A stretch of 64,000 nt of DNA from Mycobacterium sp. DL440 (lineage in GTDB: Bacteria; Actinomycetota; Actinomycetes; Mycobacteriales; Mycobacteriaceae): assembly GCF_011745145.1 (NCBI RefSeq), contig NZ_CP050191.1, forward strand, positions 5,658,473 to 5,722,472, in the 5' to 3' direction. The notes beneath the pieces are model-generated. The model did not search any database and was not told the origin of the DNA. It saw only the letters and a list, made by a program, of their open reading frames with translations. Positions 8,082 through 16,567 of this stretch are shown piece after piece (position 1 is the stretch's first letter; every line of letters starts with the position of its first letter). The translations under genes were made by a program, and so were the position numbers.

Positions 8082-10112
8082 CTAGGTCAAGTCGAGCGCT
8101 GAGGTGTCGACGCGGGCGGCAACTTCGGCCATCCAGGTGCGCCGGCCCTCCGGGGGCCCGCCGAACAGGGTGTGATGCAGCTTGGTTTCGCCGTCGTCGA
8201 GATTCACCCGAATCACGGTGCGCCGCTGCGGATCCAGCACGGTGTTCCAGAAATCGTCGGCATCCATCTCGCCGAGACCCTTGTTGCGCTGTACTTCCAC
8301 CTTGCGTTTGGAGGTGGCCTTCAAACGCGCCACGGCGGCGTCGCGTTCGGACTCATCCTGGCAGTAGATCCGCTCCTGGTTGTCCTTGACCACGAACAGT
8401 GGCGGCAGCGTGACGTAGACCATGCCGGCCTCGACGAGTGGCCGGTAGAAGTCCAGGAACATCGAGATCAGGCTGGAGTTGATGTTGCCGCCGTCGGGGT
8501 CGGCGTCGGAGGCGAACAGGATCCGGTCGTAGCGGCACAGTTCCGGATCGCAGTGATCGCGCACGCCGCAGCCCAGGATGCGTTCGATCGAGTCGAATTC
8601 GTCTTTGGCCCGCGCCTTGCTCAGGGCGAACCCATAGACGTTGGGCGGCTTGCCTTTCAGCGGGAAGGCGGCCTGGAAGGTGGCGTCGCGCGCCGCTTTG
8701 ATCGTGCCCAGCGCGGAATCGCCCTCGCACAGGAACAATTCGGCGCCCGAGCCGCGGCCGGTCTCCCGGCTGGGCAGCAGCTTCGGTGGCAGCGAAAGGT
8801 TCGTGCCCAGGCCCTTGGCTTTCGAGGCCGCGCGGGACCGGGCCTTCGCGCCTTCGGCGCTGCGTCGCGCGCGGGCGGATTCCAGCGCCAGTTTGGTCCA
8901 CAGCGACACCGCGTCGTTGTTGGCGGGGTTGGCCGCCCAGATGGTGACGCTGCGCGCCACATCCGGGGCCATCGCCACGTTCAGCGACCGCGAGGACACC
9001 GCGGTCTTGGCCTGCGAATCCCACGCCACATCCGGTGCGCGGGTGTCCACGGCCAGCGCGGTGACCGCGGCGAAATCCTGCGGTTCCGGACCGTCCTCAC
9101 CTTTGGCCAGGCCCAGGTCGCGGATGCGGGACGCACGGTCGGCCAGGGCCTCGGAAAGTCCCTTCATCGCGGCGGTGAGGTGCGAGCCGCCGTTGGGGGT
9201 GCGCACGGTGTTGCAGAACGCGGCCACGGTGGCCGGTTCGGATGGGCCCGCGGTCAGCGCCCAGCGGAACGGGGTCGCGCCGCGACCGGTGGTGTACTCA
9301 CCGCGGCCCTCCACGGTGGCGCGCACGCCGGGTACGGGATTGCCTGCGGTGGTGCACATCAGATCGAGCAGGGTGTCGGAACCCCACGGGCCGTTGAACG
9401 GCTCGATCAGGGCGGGCGGCACTTCCTCACCGGGCCAGCCCTCGTCGACGACGATCAGGTGCACCCCGGGCGACATCCGCGCCGCGGCGTGGGCGCGCAG
9501 CAGTACCTCGCCGATGTCCACGGTCGAGTCCGGGACCACGGCCGGGTCGAAGAGGATGCGCACCGTGGTGCCGTGTGCATCGGGCTTGCGGTTGCCGATG
9601 CCGCGCAGCTTCTGCGTGTCGGCGCGGGTGAACTCCGCATCCGGGTCAAAGTCTTTGCCGTCGAAGGTCCCCGGGTAGCCGCCGCCGAAGCTTTGCAGGT
9701 AGGTCTTCCCGGCCCGGCGCACGGTCACGTCGGTGCGCGCGGAGATGAAGACGGCGGCCGCTGCGCCGATGCCGTTGAGGCCGGCGCCGGTGCTGGTGGC
9801 GTCGGCGTGGGCGGAGAACTTGCCGCCGGCCCGCGCGGTGCCCAGGGTCTTGACGATGCCGTTCTTACCGGTGGGGTCGGAGTCGACGGGCAGTCCGCGG
9901 CCGTCGTCGGCGACGCTGACCGAGCCGTCGGCATGCAGGGTGATGGTGACGGTGGACCCACCGTGGCTGGGATCGGCGACCTCTTCGATCGCGTTGTCCA
10001 CCAGCTCGCGTAACGCCGTGTTGAGCACGTCGAGGCCCAGGTTCACCGCCGGCCGCAGGCGGGTGTGCTGGACATCGTCGAGCTCGGTGATGTCTGCGGC
10101 GTTGTAACTCAC
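8082..10112 (-). CDS. topoN: TopoN: GyrB/ParE-like ATPase subunit of the extra type II topoisomerase
   Basis: The GTG at 10112 (VSYNAADITELDD) is preceded by GGAAAGGAC; it gives 676 residues and is preferred over the upstream in-frame ATG at 10304. The GHKL ATPase domain is complete: ELVDNAIEEV (Glu36, Asn40), DDGRGLPVD (69-77), GLNGIGAAAA (111-120), and a QAK loop with Lys369 in place of the usual QTK. The TOPRIM domain shows EGDSA (463-467) and DADPDG (536-541). The motifs are intact but diverge from housekeeping GyrB (for example, GLHGVG is GLNGIG). It pairs with the adjacent GyrA-like gene to make a heterotetrameric topoisomerase. A perfect 27-bp dyad lies 185 bp upstream of this start. 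Confidence 0.87.
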   Translation of the reverse strand: MSYNAADITELDDVQHTRLRPAVNLGLDVLNTALRELVDNAIEEVADPSHGGSTVTITLHADGSVSVADDGRGLPVDSDPTGKNGIVKTLGTARAGGKFSAHADATSTGAGLNGIGAAAAVFISARTDVTVRRAGKTYLQSFGGGYPGTFDGKDFDPDAEFTRADTQKLRGIGNRKPDAHGTTVRILFDPAVVPDSTVDIGEVLLRAHAAARMSPGVHLIVVDEGWPGEEVPPALIEPFNGPWGSDTLLDLMCTTAGNPVPGVRATVEGRGEYTTGRGATPFRWALTAGPSEPATVAAFCNTVRTPNGGSHLTAAMKGLSEALADRASRIRDLGLAKGEDGPEPQDFAAVTALAVDTRAPDVAWDSQAKTAVSSRSLNVAMAPDVARSVTIWAANPANNDAVSLWTKLALESARARRSAEGAKARSRAASKAKGLGTNLSLPPKLLPSRETGRGSGAELFLCEGDSALGTIKAARDATFQAAFPLKGKPPNVYGFALSKARAKDEFDSIERILGCGVRDHCDPELCRYDRILFASDADPDGGNINSSLISMFLDFYRPLVEAGMVYVTLPPLFVVKDNQERIYCQDESERDAAVARLKATSKRKVEVQRNKGLGEMDADDFWNTVLDPQRRTVIRVNLDDGETKLHHTLFGGPPEGRRTWMAEVAARVDTSALDLT

Positions 10113-10296
10113 TGCTGGTCCTTTCCCACCAGGGCCGATGCCGGAGCGATCGGTTCCAACCGCTCGCTGTTGGCGGGCGGCGTAAGCATTCTCCCCTGGG
10201 AGGCAGACAGCCCCTGACAGCCACGGCCGAAAGAATGGGCGCCGAATCAAGACCCGACGCCTCGGGGATTGTGCCGGGCCGATCCGCGCGCTGACA

Positions 10297-10323
10297 AAAG
10301 TCATCTCAAATTGAGATGACTTT
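10297..10323. promoter_or_regulatory. Perfect 27-bp dyad upstream of topoNM
   Basis: The arms AAAGTCATCTCAA and TTGAGATGACTTT are exact reverse complements around a single central A. The dyad lies in the 345-bp gap between topoN (start 10112, minus) and the SRPBCC gene (start 10459, plus), close to a 10-bp palindrome AACGATCGTT at 10331-10340. No adjacent regulator gene is present. It is too symmetrical and too AT-rich for a terminator and has no U-tract, so an operator is the best reading. The rest of the gap shows no gene. Confidence 0.7.
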
Positions 10324-10458
10324 GATCAATAACGATCGTTGGACTTGATCGGAACGTTCGGGTCAGATGAAGCGTGTGGTGTTCACCTCGGCCCGCCGGC
10401 TCGTGCGGATGCCAGGTGAATGTCGGTATGTCCCAGTTGAATCCCGAAGGAGCAAGGC

Positions 10459-10887
10459 ATGCCCGTCGTCCGTTTCCAGATGTCATCAGCGCTCGACCCC
10501 GTCGCCCTCATGGACGTGTTGACCGACTTCGGGCCGTCCCGTCCAAGTCGGTGGCCGACGATCGACGAGGAGCATTTTCAGGTGCACGCGCTGGGGGACA
10601 CCTGGGCTGAAGTGACCGAGGGAACAGCTGCGGCGTGGGAACGTGCCCGCTACGACTGGGATACCAAGCGCCGGCGCGTCACCGTGACCACCCATGACTC
10701 GAAGGTCTTCGGCCCGGGTGGTGGCTGGACCTTTCAGCTGACACCGCAGGCAACCGGTACGCGCGTCGACATCGAACTCGTCCGCACTCCCACCGGGCTC
10801 AGACGGAAACTGCTGGCCGCCCTGTTGCCGGCCGTCGCCCCGAGCGCACTGAAGAAGTCGTTCGCCGGGCCCCTTGGCGCTAAGTGA
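10459..10887 (+). CDS. SRPBCC-superfamily small protein
   Basis: This 142-residue protein has the helix-grip (START/Bet v1-like) pattern: an N-terminal strand followed by a short helix (DPVALMDVLTDFGPSRPSRWPTIDEE), a set of beta strands (YDWDTKRRRVTVTTHDSKVF, then GGWTFQLTPQATGTRVDIEL) and a C-terminal amphipathic helix. These proteins bind hydrophobic ligands or act as cyclases or hydratases; no catalytic signature can be recognised. The ATG at 10459 follows GAAGGAG. It converges on and overlaps by 8 bp the end of the alpha/beta-hydrolase gene. Function unknown. Confidence 0.75.
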   Translation: MPVVRFQMSSALDPVALMDVLTDFGPSRPSRWPTIDEEHFQVHALGDTWAEVTEGTAAAWERARYDWDTKRRRVTVTTHDSKVFGPGGGWTFQLTPQATGTRVDIELVRTPTGLRRKLLAALLPAVAPSALKKSFAGPLGAK

Positions 10888-11797
10888 TCGACCAGAATTC
10901 GAGCAGGGTCCGGATGGTCGCCACCAGCGGTAGGGGTTGATCCAACATCGGGTGGTGGCCGGCCTCGGCGAGTTCGACGAACGGGCCGCGTAGTTGCAGC
11001 ATCGACCGGATCTGGGCGGCCATCGGCGGCGGGACCACCCCGTCCTCGCACCGCAAATACCCGACCCGGCAAGGGATTCCGGCAAACGTGTTCTCCAGCA
11101 GCTCTTCGTCGGTGGACGTCTCATCCAGGAGATGGCCGCCGAAGATGTCCGGGTCGAATTTCCACACCCATCCGTCGTCGGTCTTGCGCACGGATTGCAC
11201 GGCGATGTGGTGACCGATGTAGGGCAGCGTCACGTCCTGCTTCGGTACCGCACGGAATCGGGCCAGGATCTCGTCCTCGGTCGGGTATCCGGCGGTGTCG
11301 CGACGGCGGTTGCGCAACCGGACCTCCTCCGGGGCGCGATCGCGCAGCGGGGAGTCGATGACCAGGATGCTGTCGATCTGCGCGCCGTAGCGGGTGGCGG
11401 CCGAGGCGCCCACCCAGCCGCCCATGCTGTGGCCGACGATGGTGGGCCGCGCCGAGGAACCGGAGGCTTCCGATGCTGCGAGGACTTCCCGGGCCCAGAT
11501 CGACAGGGCGTATTCGGTGCGGGTGCCGCTGTCGCCGTGCCCGCTCAGGTCGGGTGCGACGACGCGATGGGTGCGGGCGAAGAACGGAGCGATGTGATCC
11601 CACCAGCCGGAGTGGGCGCCGCCGCCATGGACGAACACCAGTGGCGGATTGTCCGGGTCGCCCCAGGTCCGCACATGGATGGCGCATCCGTCGACGTCGA
11701 TTGTCGAGTGTTCGGGTGTCTGTTCCAGCGCAGAGGTGAACCACGCCGGCGCGTTCGCAAAGGGGTGCGGGGCCGGGGACGGTTCACGCCGGAACAT
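10880..11797 (-). CDS. Alpha/beta-fold hydrolase
   Basis: This is a 305-residue hydrolase with the oxyanion-hole segment FVHGGGAHSGWW (55-66), the nucleophile elbow GHSMGG (Ser124) and a C-terminal His in AGHHPMLDQP. The acid is probably within LRCEDGVVPP. This is the esterase/epoxide-hydrolase-like branch; the substrate is unknown. The ATG at 11797 follows AGGTGAG and is preferred to an in-frame ATG at 11824. The 3' end overlaps the convergent SRPBCC gene. It is divergent from the sulfite-oxidase-like gene. Confidence 0.87.
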   Translation of the reverse strand: MFRREPSPAPHPFANAPAWFTSALEQTPEHSTIDVDGCAIHVRTWGDPDNPPLVFVHGGGAHSGWWDHIAPFFARTHRVVAPDLSGHGDSGTRTEYALSIWAREVLAASEASGSSARPTIVGHSMGGWVGASAATRYGAQIDSILVIDSPLRDRAPEEVRLRNRRRDTAGYPTEDEILARFRAVPKQDVTLPYIGHHIAVQSVRKTDDGWVWKFDPDIFGGHLLDETSTDEELLENTFAGIPCRVGYLRCEDGVVPPPMAAQIRSMLQLRGPFVELAEAGHHPMLDQPLPLVATIRTLLEFWSIT

Positions 11798-11889
11798 GGG
11801 ACTCACCTGGTAATTCTGTCTCATCCCGCGAGTTCGATCGAGACCCGGCCCCGGTGATCGGGACGTCGCACGTTGCAGGCGGGCGTGAG

Positions 11890-11906
11890 CACAAGGTGTC
11901 CTTGTG
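11890..11906. promoter_or_regulatory. Short inverted repeat in the hydrolase / sulfite-oxidase-like divergent promoter
   Basis: CACAAGG and CCTTGTG are exact reverse complements around TGT. The repeat lies between the divergent hydrolase (start 11797) and molybdoenzyme (start 11990) genes. It could be an operator for either; no regulator gene is adjacent. Confidence 0.4.
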
Positions 11907-11989
11907 ACCCCACAAGAAGGACGCGGCTACCGGTGGCCCTCAGGACGGCGAATCATCAGGTCATCGCCACCGATCCAAAGGGCATCACG

Positions 11990-13546
11990 ATGGACAATCA
12001 CTCGGACGAGTTATGGGGCAAGCGACACGACATGATCGTGCGTGGACAGGTGCCGTTCAACGCTGAGCCACCGGCCTCGGTGTTGGCCGGTGCTGCGATG
12101 ACCCCGGAGGATGCCTTCTACAGCCGCAATCACGGTCCGGTTCCCGACATCGCGCCTCAGCAATGGACTCTGACGGTGGGGGGCTCGGTAGACCAGCCGC
12201 TCACGGTCACCTATGAGGAACTGACCACCCGGTTCGCCTCCCACTCGGTGGCGGCGACCCTGGCCTGCGCCGGCAACCGGCGCGCTGAACTACTCAAGGT
12301 GCGCCCGATACCCGGCAAGGACCCGTGGACCCACGGCGCGATTTCGACCGCAGCATGGCGCGGCACCAGGTTGGCCGATGTCCTCGATGCGGCCGGAGTG
12401 CACCACGTCGATGGCCTGCACGTCGAGTTCCTCGCCCCCGACGTGGCAGAGGAGGCCGTGCCCCCGCAGTCCTACGGCAGCTCCATCCCGTTGACCAAGG
12501 CCCTGTCAGGGGAAGTGCTGTTGGCCTGGGAGATGAACGGCCAAGCGCTTCCCCGCATCCACGGCGGCCCGGTGCGGGTCGTGGTGCCGGGCTACATCGG
12601 AGCCCGCAGCGTGAAGTGGGTTACTGCCATCACCGTGCAGCCAAAGCCTTCGGACAACTATTTTCAGGCCCACGACTATCGCATCCTTCCGCCCGAGGTC
12701 GATCCCGACACCGCGGCGCCGGGTGAGGGCATCGCGTTATCGTCGCTGCCGCTGAACTGCGACATCCTGATACCCGGCGATGGGGAGGAGATTCCTGCCG
12801 GTCCGCTGACCATCCGCGGGTATGCCTTGCCTGCCGACGGCCGGGACATTCGTCGCGTCGACGTTTCCCTCGACGACGGTCGCACGTGGTGCCAAGCTGA
12901 CCTGGAACCCGCGTCGAGCCAGTGGGCTTGGCGGCTGTGGTCTTTGACGGTGCAGGCCAGCCCGGGGCCAATGAGCCTGACCGCGCGCGCCTGGGATGAC
13001 ACCGGTGTCACTCAGCCGGAATCGCCTGCATCGCTGTGGAATCCGCGCGGGTACCAAAACAATGCCTGGGCCCACGTGGAACTGACCGTCGTGGAACCTC
13101 GCCGCCCGGTTCAGCAGTCGGCGTCAAACGATGTGCGGCCCTCGACGCGGCCCGTGCCCGATCGCAGCGCCAACATGACCAGCGGGCAACGCCCTGACGG
13201 CGTTTCGGACATCGAGCCCGACTACCGGTTCACCCTCGCCAACGAGCGGACGTTTCTCGCCTGGCAGCGTACTGCGCTCGGTCTGCTGGCCGCAGCCGTT
13301 GCGGTGGTCCAATTCCTGCCTGAACTACCGATTCCCGGCGGGCGCCACGCGCTGGGAGTCCTGCTTGCGATGCTGGCCACGCTTACCGCCGGCGTGGGTT
13401 TGTGCCGGTGGGGGCAGGTTGATCGGGCTATCCGCAAGGCCATGCCGTTACCCCGGCATCCCATGCCGGGGTACCTCGCAACGGGCCTCATCGTAATCGG
13501 CCTTCTCACTGTGGGTTTGGTGATCGGCAAGGCGGTCACCGGTTGA
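11990..13546 (+). CDS. Sulfite-oxidase-family molybdopterin enzyme fused to a C-terminal DUF202 membrane domain
   Basis: This is a protein of about 518 residues. Residues about 1-250 are the molybdopterin domain of the sulfite oxidase family, with the conserved cofactor Cys93 in LACAGNRR, and about 265-390 are the Mo-co dimerisation domain ([26 protein letters not shown]). After a polar linker the chain continues without a stop into a DUF202 (YidH-like) domain ([25 protein letters not shown]) with three hydrophobic helices, which would anchor the enzyme to the membrane. There is no signal peptide, so the enzyme part would face the cytoplasm. The start is uncertain: GTG 11933 and an ATG at 11873 are in frame. 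An internal ATG at 13175 could start the DUF202 part separately but lacks a clear ribosome site. Confidence 0.82.
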   Translation: MDNHSDELWGKRHDMIVRGQVPFNAEPPASVLAGAAMTPEDAFYSRNHGPVPDIAPQQWTLTVGGSVDQPLTVTYEELTTRFASHSVAATLACAGNRRAELLKVRPIPGKDPWTHGAISTAAWRGTRLADVLDAAGVHHVDGLHVEFLAPDVAEEAVPPQSYGSSIPLTKALSGEVLLAWEMNGQALPRIHGGPVRVVVPGYIGARSVKWVTAITVQPKPSDNYFQAHDYRILPPEVDPDTAAPGEGIALSSLPLNCDILIPGDGEEIPAGPLTIRGYALPADGRDIRRVDVSLDDGRTWCQADLEPASSQWAWRLWSLTVQASPGPMSLTARAWDDTGVTQPESPASLWNPRGYQNNAWAHVELTVVEPRRPVQQSASNDVRPSTRPVPDRSANMTSGQRPDGVSDIEPDYRFTLANERTFLAWQRTALGLLAAAVAVVQFLPELPIPGGRHALGVLLAMLATLTAGVGLCRWGQVDRAIRKAMPLPRHPMPGYLATGLIVIGLLTVGLVIGKAVTG

Positions 13547-13875
13547 CTGACCTCGCGCCGAACAACCCACGGGACCGCGGCCTACAGGTGGAACGGACCG
13601 CACTTGCGTGGACGCGCACCTCGCTTGCCGTGTTGGCCAACGGCGCGCTACTGATGGTGCGGGACGTTGATGGTTACGACGGGCCGCGGTGGTTCCTCGT
13701 GGTCGGTCTTGCCGTCACGATAGCGTTGTCCACGGCCCTGATCGGCGTCCGGCGCCAACGAGCGCTTCGCAGTCGCCCACTACCGCAACGGATTACGCCG
13801 CGCCGTGAAATGCTTCTGACTGGCGTCTCGGTGCTTGTCCTTACGCTTGTTTCGGCACTTGCACTGTCGGTCTGA
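13543..13875 (+). CDS. DUF202 (YidH/YidG-type) small membrane protein
   Basis: This 110-residue protein starts at a TTG overlapping the stop of the preceding gene (TTGA). It carries the DUF202 signature [21 protein letters not shown] near residues 17-37 and three predicted transmembrane helices. It is the second DUF202 unit in tandem, homologous to the C-terminal domain of the upstream fusion, so the two may form a membrane heteromer. Function of the family is unknown. Confidence 0.8.
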   Translation: MTDLAPNNPRDRGLQVERTALAWTRTSLAVLANGALLMVRDVDGYDGPRWFLVVGLAVTIALSTALIGVRRQRALRSRPLPQRITPRREMLLTGVSVLVLTLVSALALSV

Positions 13876-13934
13876 CCGAACCGCTGGCAATGCGAAGCCG
13901 CCCTTTCTGCAGAACGGAACGATGCGGTGGGTGC

Positions 13935-14534
13935 TCAAGACGCCGCGAGGCTCATGCCGAGCCCGATCATCATCACTGCGATCAGTCCGTCGAGGATGCG
14001 CCAGGTCATCGGGGTGGCGAACAGGCCCGCGAGTCGGCGGGCGCCCAGGCCCAGGCCGGTGAACCACACCGCACTCGCGGCCACCGCGCCGGCGCCGAAC
14101 AGCCACCGCTGCTCACGATGTTCGTTGGCCAGCGAGCCGAGCAACACCACGGTGTCGAGGTACACGTGCGGGTTCAGCCAGGTCAACGCCAGGCAGGTGA
14201 CCAGCACCTCGGCCAGGCGAGCCGGTGTGCGTTCGGACGGATTGAGGGTCGACGGCCGGAAGGCGCGACGCGCGGCGAGCACGCCATAGCCGATCAGGAA
14301 GGCCGCGCCGCCGTACTTGGCCACCGCCATGGCGTCGGGGTGTGCGGTGATCAGGGCACCGACCCCGGCGATGCCGGCGGCGATCAGGATCAGGTCGGAG
14401 ACCGTGCACAACGCGATGACGGCGACGATGTGCTCCCCACGGATGCCTTGACGCAACACGAAGGCGTTCTGCGCGCCGATCGCGGCGATCAACGCCATGG
14501 TGGTCAGGAATCCGATGAGTACGGGTGAAGCCAT
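13935..14534 (-). CDS. lysE: LysE/ArgO-family amino-acid exporter
   Basis: This is a 199-residue, six-helix membrane protein with the family N-terminus ([30 protein letters not shown]) and the conserved [12 protein letters not shown] segment. Relatives export lysine, arginine or related basic amino acids. In other actinobacteria lysE is paired with a divergent LysR-type regulator, lysG; here no such gene is present upstream. A perfect 14-12-14 inverted repeat 29 bp upstream of the start remains, which looks like the regulator site. Confidence 0.88.
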   Translation of the reverse strand: MASPVLIGFLTTMALIAAIGAQNAFVLRQGIRGEHIVAVIALCTVSDLILIAAGIAGVGALITAHPDAMAVAKYGGAAFLIGYGVLAARRAFRPSTLNPSERTPARLAEVLVTCLALTWLNPHVYLDTVVLLGSLANEHREQRWLFGAGAVAASAVWFTGLGLGARRLAGLFATPMTWRILDGLIAVMMIGLGMSLAAS

Positions 14535-14563
14535 GCGTCTGAGGCTAGGGACGTGCGCTGTTC

Positions 14564-14603
14564 AAGTACAGCTAATGATTCTTCATATACATTAGCTGTA
14601 CTT
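14564..14603. promoter_or_regulatory. 14-12-14 inverted repeat upstream of lysE
   Basis: AAGTACAGCTAATG and CATTAGCTGTACTT are exact reverse complements around a 12-base AT-rich spacer. Position just upstream of lysE and the long interrupted dyad suit a LysR-type (LysG-like) regulator site, although no regulator gene is adjacent. Confidence 0.6.
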
Positions 14604-14943
14604 ATGCATAGGCGTGAGTCGGTACTGTACCGATACCTCCTCCTGCCGTTTCCAATTCTCCGCTGGCAATTCCATTAGGAAACTGGCAAAAATTGGCAAT
14701 TGCCGGAATCAAATGGAATCCCGGATGCGCGAACTGGCTGGTCCGGGCCCTGGCGAGTGCGGCGGGCGGCTCAGTTGGGGCGTCGGCAAGAAGGAACACT
14801 GCGGCCGCGTCTGGGAATCCGCGGGGCTGGATGGTCGAGCGTTCGTGGATCAATCACTTTGAGAAAGCGAATGATTCGTCGATACGTCGAGGTTTGAACT
14901 GCGGAGGTTCTGGGACTGTCATACAGACGCATTGCGCTGGTGT
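14604..14943. other. Intergenic stretch without a supported gene
   Basis: Several short frames cross here on both strands, none with a recognisable family or good start context. The lysG regulator normally expected opposite lysE is not encoded. Confidence 0.5.
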
Positions 14944-14969
14944 GCAATGCACTACTAGTAGTACATTGC
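14944..14969. promoter_or_regulatory. 26-bp near-perfect palindrome before the small ORF
   Basis: GCAATG and CATTGC flank a perfect ACTACTAGTAGT core, with one mismatched pair (positions 14950/14963). It lies 5 bp before the GTG at 14974, where it would also overlap the ribosome-binding region. A repressor operator is the likeliest role. Confidence 0.5.
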
Positions 14970-14973
14970 GGCC

Positions 14974-15246
14974 GTGGCTTCGACCCCGCCTGGCTTTGAG
15001 CCTTCCGAGTACGTGTCCGGGATCGCTCTGGATGTGCTCGACGAGTTCTACATGAGGGTGCTCGAACTCCGACTAGTTCTGGAGGAGGTCCTGGCGTGGG
15101 AAGCGGATCTGAACTTCGATGAGCTCGAGTGCTTGCTCTGGGAAGTGCAGCAGGGGCTACGCGACGCGCACGCCGCGGCCAGCTTGGTCCGTCAGCGTGC
15201 TGCGCTCGACGAGAGTTGGGGGCGCGACTGCTGCACGATCAGGTGA
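14974..15246 (+). CDS. Small acidic helical protein whose 3' end is altered by the IS3 insertion
   Basis: This 90-residue ORF starts at GTG. The product is rich in Glu, Asp, Leu and Val (ALDVLDEFYMRVLELRLVLEEVLAWEADL), predicted all-helical, with no recognised family. The IS3-family element begins inside codon 86, so the present last residues and stop codon come from the left terminal repeat. Removing the element and one copy of GAC restores the frame to GAC-CCC-TTC-CAA-CAT-TCG-TGA, so the original product ended only a few residues later and is essentially full length. Its own 26-bp palindrome just upstream supports it as a real regulated gene. Function unknown. Confidence 0.5.
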   Translation: MASTPPGFEPSEYVSGIALDVLDEFYMRVLELRLVLEEVLAWEADLNFDELECLLWEVQQGLRDAHAAASLVRQRAALDESWGRDCCTIR

Positions 15247-15248
15247 CA
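15229..15248 (+). repeat. Left terminal inverted repeat of the IS3-family element
   Basis: TGCTGCACGATCAGGTGACA; exact reverse complement of 16463-16482. It also supplies the present TGA stop (15244-15246) of the interrupted ORF. Confidence 0.93.
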
Positions 15249-15255
15249 GTTTCGG

Positions 15256-16113
15256 TCACGCGGCCTGACTGGCCGGTGTGGTCATGATGGCTTCGAATTC
15301 GATCGGGGTCAACCGGCCGAGGCCGGTCTGGCGTCGTCGGCGGTGGTAGGTCCGTTCGATCCAGGTGACGATCGCGATCCGCAGTTCTTCCCGGGTGTCC
15401 CACCGGCGGCGGTCCAGGACGTTCTTCTGCAGCAGACTGAAGAAGCTCTCCATGGCCGCGTTATCGCCGGCCGCCCCGACGCGGCCCATCGATCCGACCA
15501 AGCCGTGGACGCCCAAGGCGTGGACAAATTTTCGGCTACGAAACTGACTGCCGCGGTCGCTGTGCAGAATGCAGCCGGCCACCTCGCCGCGTCGCGCCAC
15601 CGCACTGTGCAAGGCCGTGGTCGCCAGCCGGGACTTCATCCGCGAGTCGATCGAGTACCCGACGATCCGGTTGGAAAACACGTCCTTGATCGCGCACAGG
15701 TAGAGCTTGCCCTCACCGGTGCGATGTTCGGTAATATCGGTGAGCCACAACTGATTTGGAGCATCAGCGGTGAAGTCACGCTCAACGAGATCATCATGAA
15801 CCGGCGGCCCGACCTTGCCGTTCTTGCCGCGTTTCTTGCCGAACGCGCTCCACCACTTGTTGTCGGCGCAGATCCGCCAGGCGGTGCGCTCGGCCATAGG
15901 CTCACCGGCGTCACGGGCCTCCTCGACCAGGTAGCGGTAGCCGAACTCGGGGTCCTCGTGGTGGGCGTCGAACAAGGCGTTGGCGCGGTAGGCCTCGACG
16001 AGTTCGGCGTCGGCAACGGGGTTGGCCAGCCAGCGATAGTAGGGCTGGCGGGCGAGCTTGAGTACCCGGCACGTCACCGCGACGGGGACCCCATCGGCGG
16101 CGAGCTCTTTCAC
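15256..16113 (-). CDS. IS3-family transposase OrfB (DDE integrase domain)
   Basis: This 285-residue product carries the rve integrase core with Asp126 (WLTDITEH), Asp186 (LHSDRGSQ) and Glu222 (DNAAMESFF), spaced DD(35)E as in IS3. The N-terminal HTH_21-like segment precedes it (GVPVAVTCRVLKLARQPYYRW). It starts with a GTG overlapping the OrfA stop in the -1 frame. A G_GGA_AAA slippery heptamer in orfA at 16134-16128 and an open -1 frame from there suggest the active product is an OrfAB fusion made by programmed frameshifting. Confidence 0.93.
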   Translation of the reverse strand: MKELAADGVPVAVTCRVLKLARQPYYRWLANPVADAELVEAYRANALFDAHHEDPEFGYRYLVEEARDAGEPMAERTAWRICADNKWWSAFGKKRGKNGKVGPPVHDDLVERDFTADAPNQLWLTDITEHRTGEGKLYLCAIKDVFSNRIVGYSIDSRMKSRLATTALHSAVARRGEVAGCILHSDRGSQFRSRKFVHALGVHGLVGSMGRVGAAGDNAAMESFFSLLQKNVLDRRRWDTREELRIAIVTWIERTYHRRRRQTGLGRLTPIEFEAIMTTPASQAA

Positions 16114-16418
16114 GAGCGGGTAGAGCCTTTTCCCGGCAGATTGGCCTGCGACAAATACGCTGCCGCCCGACGCAGCACCTCGTTTTCCTGCTCGAGCAGC
16201 TTGATCCTTCGCCGCGCTTCACGCAGCTCACCGGATTCGTTGGTGTTCTTGCCCGACTTGGCGCCCTCGTCGATGTCGGCCTGGCGCATCCACTTGTGCA
16301 GCGTCATCGGATGGACACCGAAATCTTTGGCAACCTGCTCGATCGTCACACCGTCATCGCGGTTACGAGCGACCCGCACGACGTCGTCACGAAACTCACG
16401 GGGGTAGGGCTTTGGCAC
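16110..16418 (-). CDS. IS3-family transposase OrfA (DNA-binding)
   Basis: From the GTG at 16418 (AAGGA seven bases upstream) it is 102 residues; an in-frame ATG at 16451 is the alternative. It has the Tnp_1 helix-turn-helix (YPREFRDDVVRVA, then GVTIEQVAKDFGVHPMTLHKWMR), which binds the terminal repeats, and a Leu-zipper-like helix (LREARRRIKLLEQENEVLRRA) for multimerisation. It ends in TGA overlapping orfB. Confidence 0.9.
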   Translation of the reverse strand: MPKPYPREFRDDVVRVARNRDDGVTIEQVAKDFGVHPMTLHKWMRQADIDEGAKSGKNTNESGELREARRRIKLLEQENEVLRRAAAYLSQANLPGKGSTRS

Positions 16419-16462
16419 AAGGACATCCTTCCAGCCTGCCGGCATGGGCAAGCCAACTCAGA

Positions 16463-16482
16463 TGTCACCTGATCGTGCAGCA
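16463..16482 (-). repeat. Right terminal inverted repeat of the IS3-family element
   Basis: TGTCACCTGATCGTGCAGCA on the plus strand, exact reverse complement of 15229-15248, followed by the GAC target duplicate. Confidence 0.93.
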
Positions 16483-16567
16483 GACCCCTTCCAACATTCG
16501 TGACATGGTCGCGTGGGCACAGGCGGAGCGCACGGTCCAGGGTTTGCATGATCGATAAGCTGCTGAG

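Larger units (their letters stand above)
15229..16482 (-). mobile_element. Complete IS3-family insertion sequence, 1254 bp
   Basis: Bounded by 20-bp perfect terminal inverted repeats beginning TG (TGCTGCACGATCAGGTGACA) and flanked by the 3-bp direct repeat GAC (15226-15228 and 16483-16485). Inside are overlapping orfA and orfB with a DD(35)E transposase. Both ends, target duplication and both frames are intact, so it looks recent and potentially active. It interrupts the last codons of a small ORF. Confidence 0.93.

Noticed and set aside
8172..10013. 613-codon plus-strand frame opposite topoN
   Set aside because: The product is Gly/Arg/Val-rich with no family motifs and lies wholly opposite a gene with complete GHKL and TOPRIM motifs; it is a high-GC shadow.
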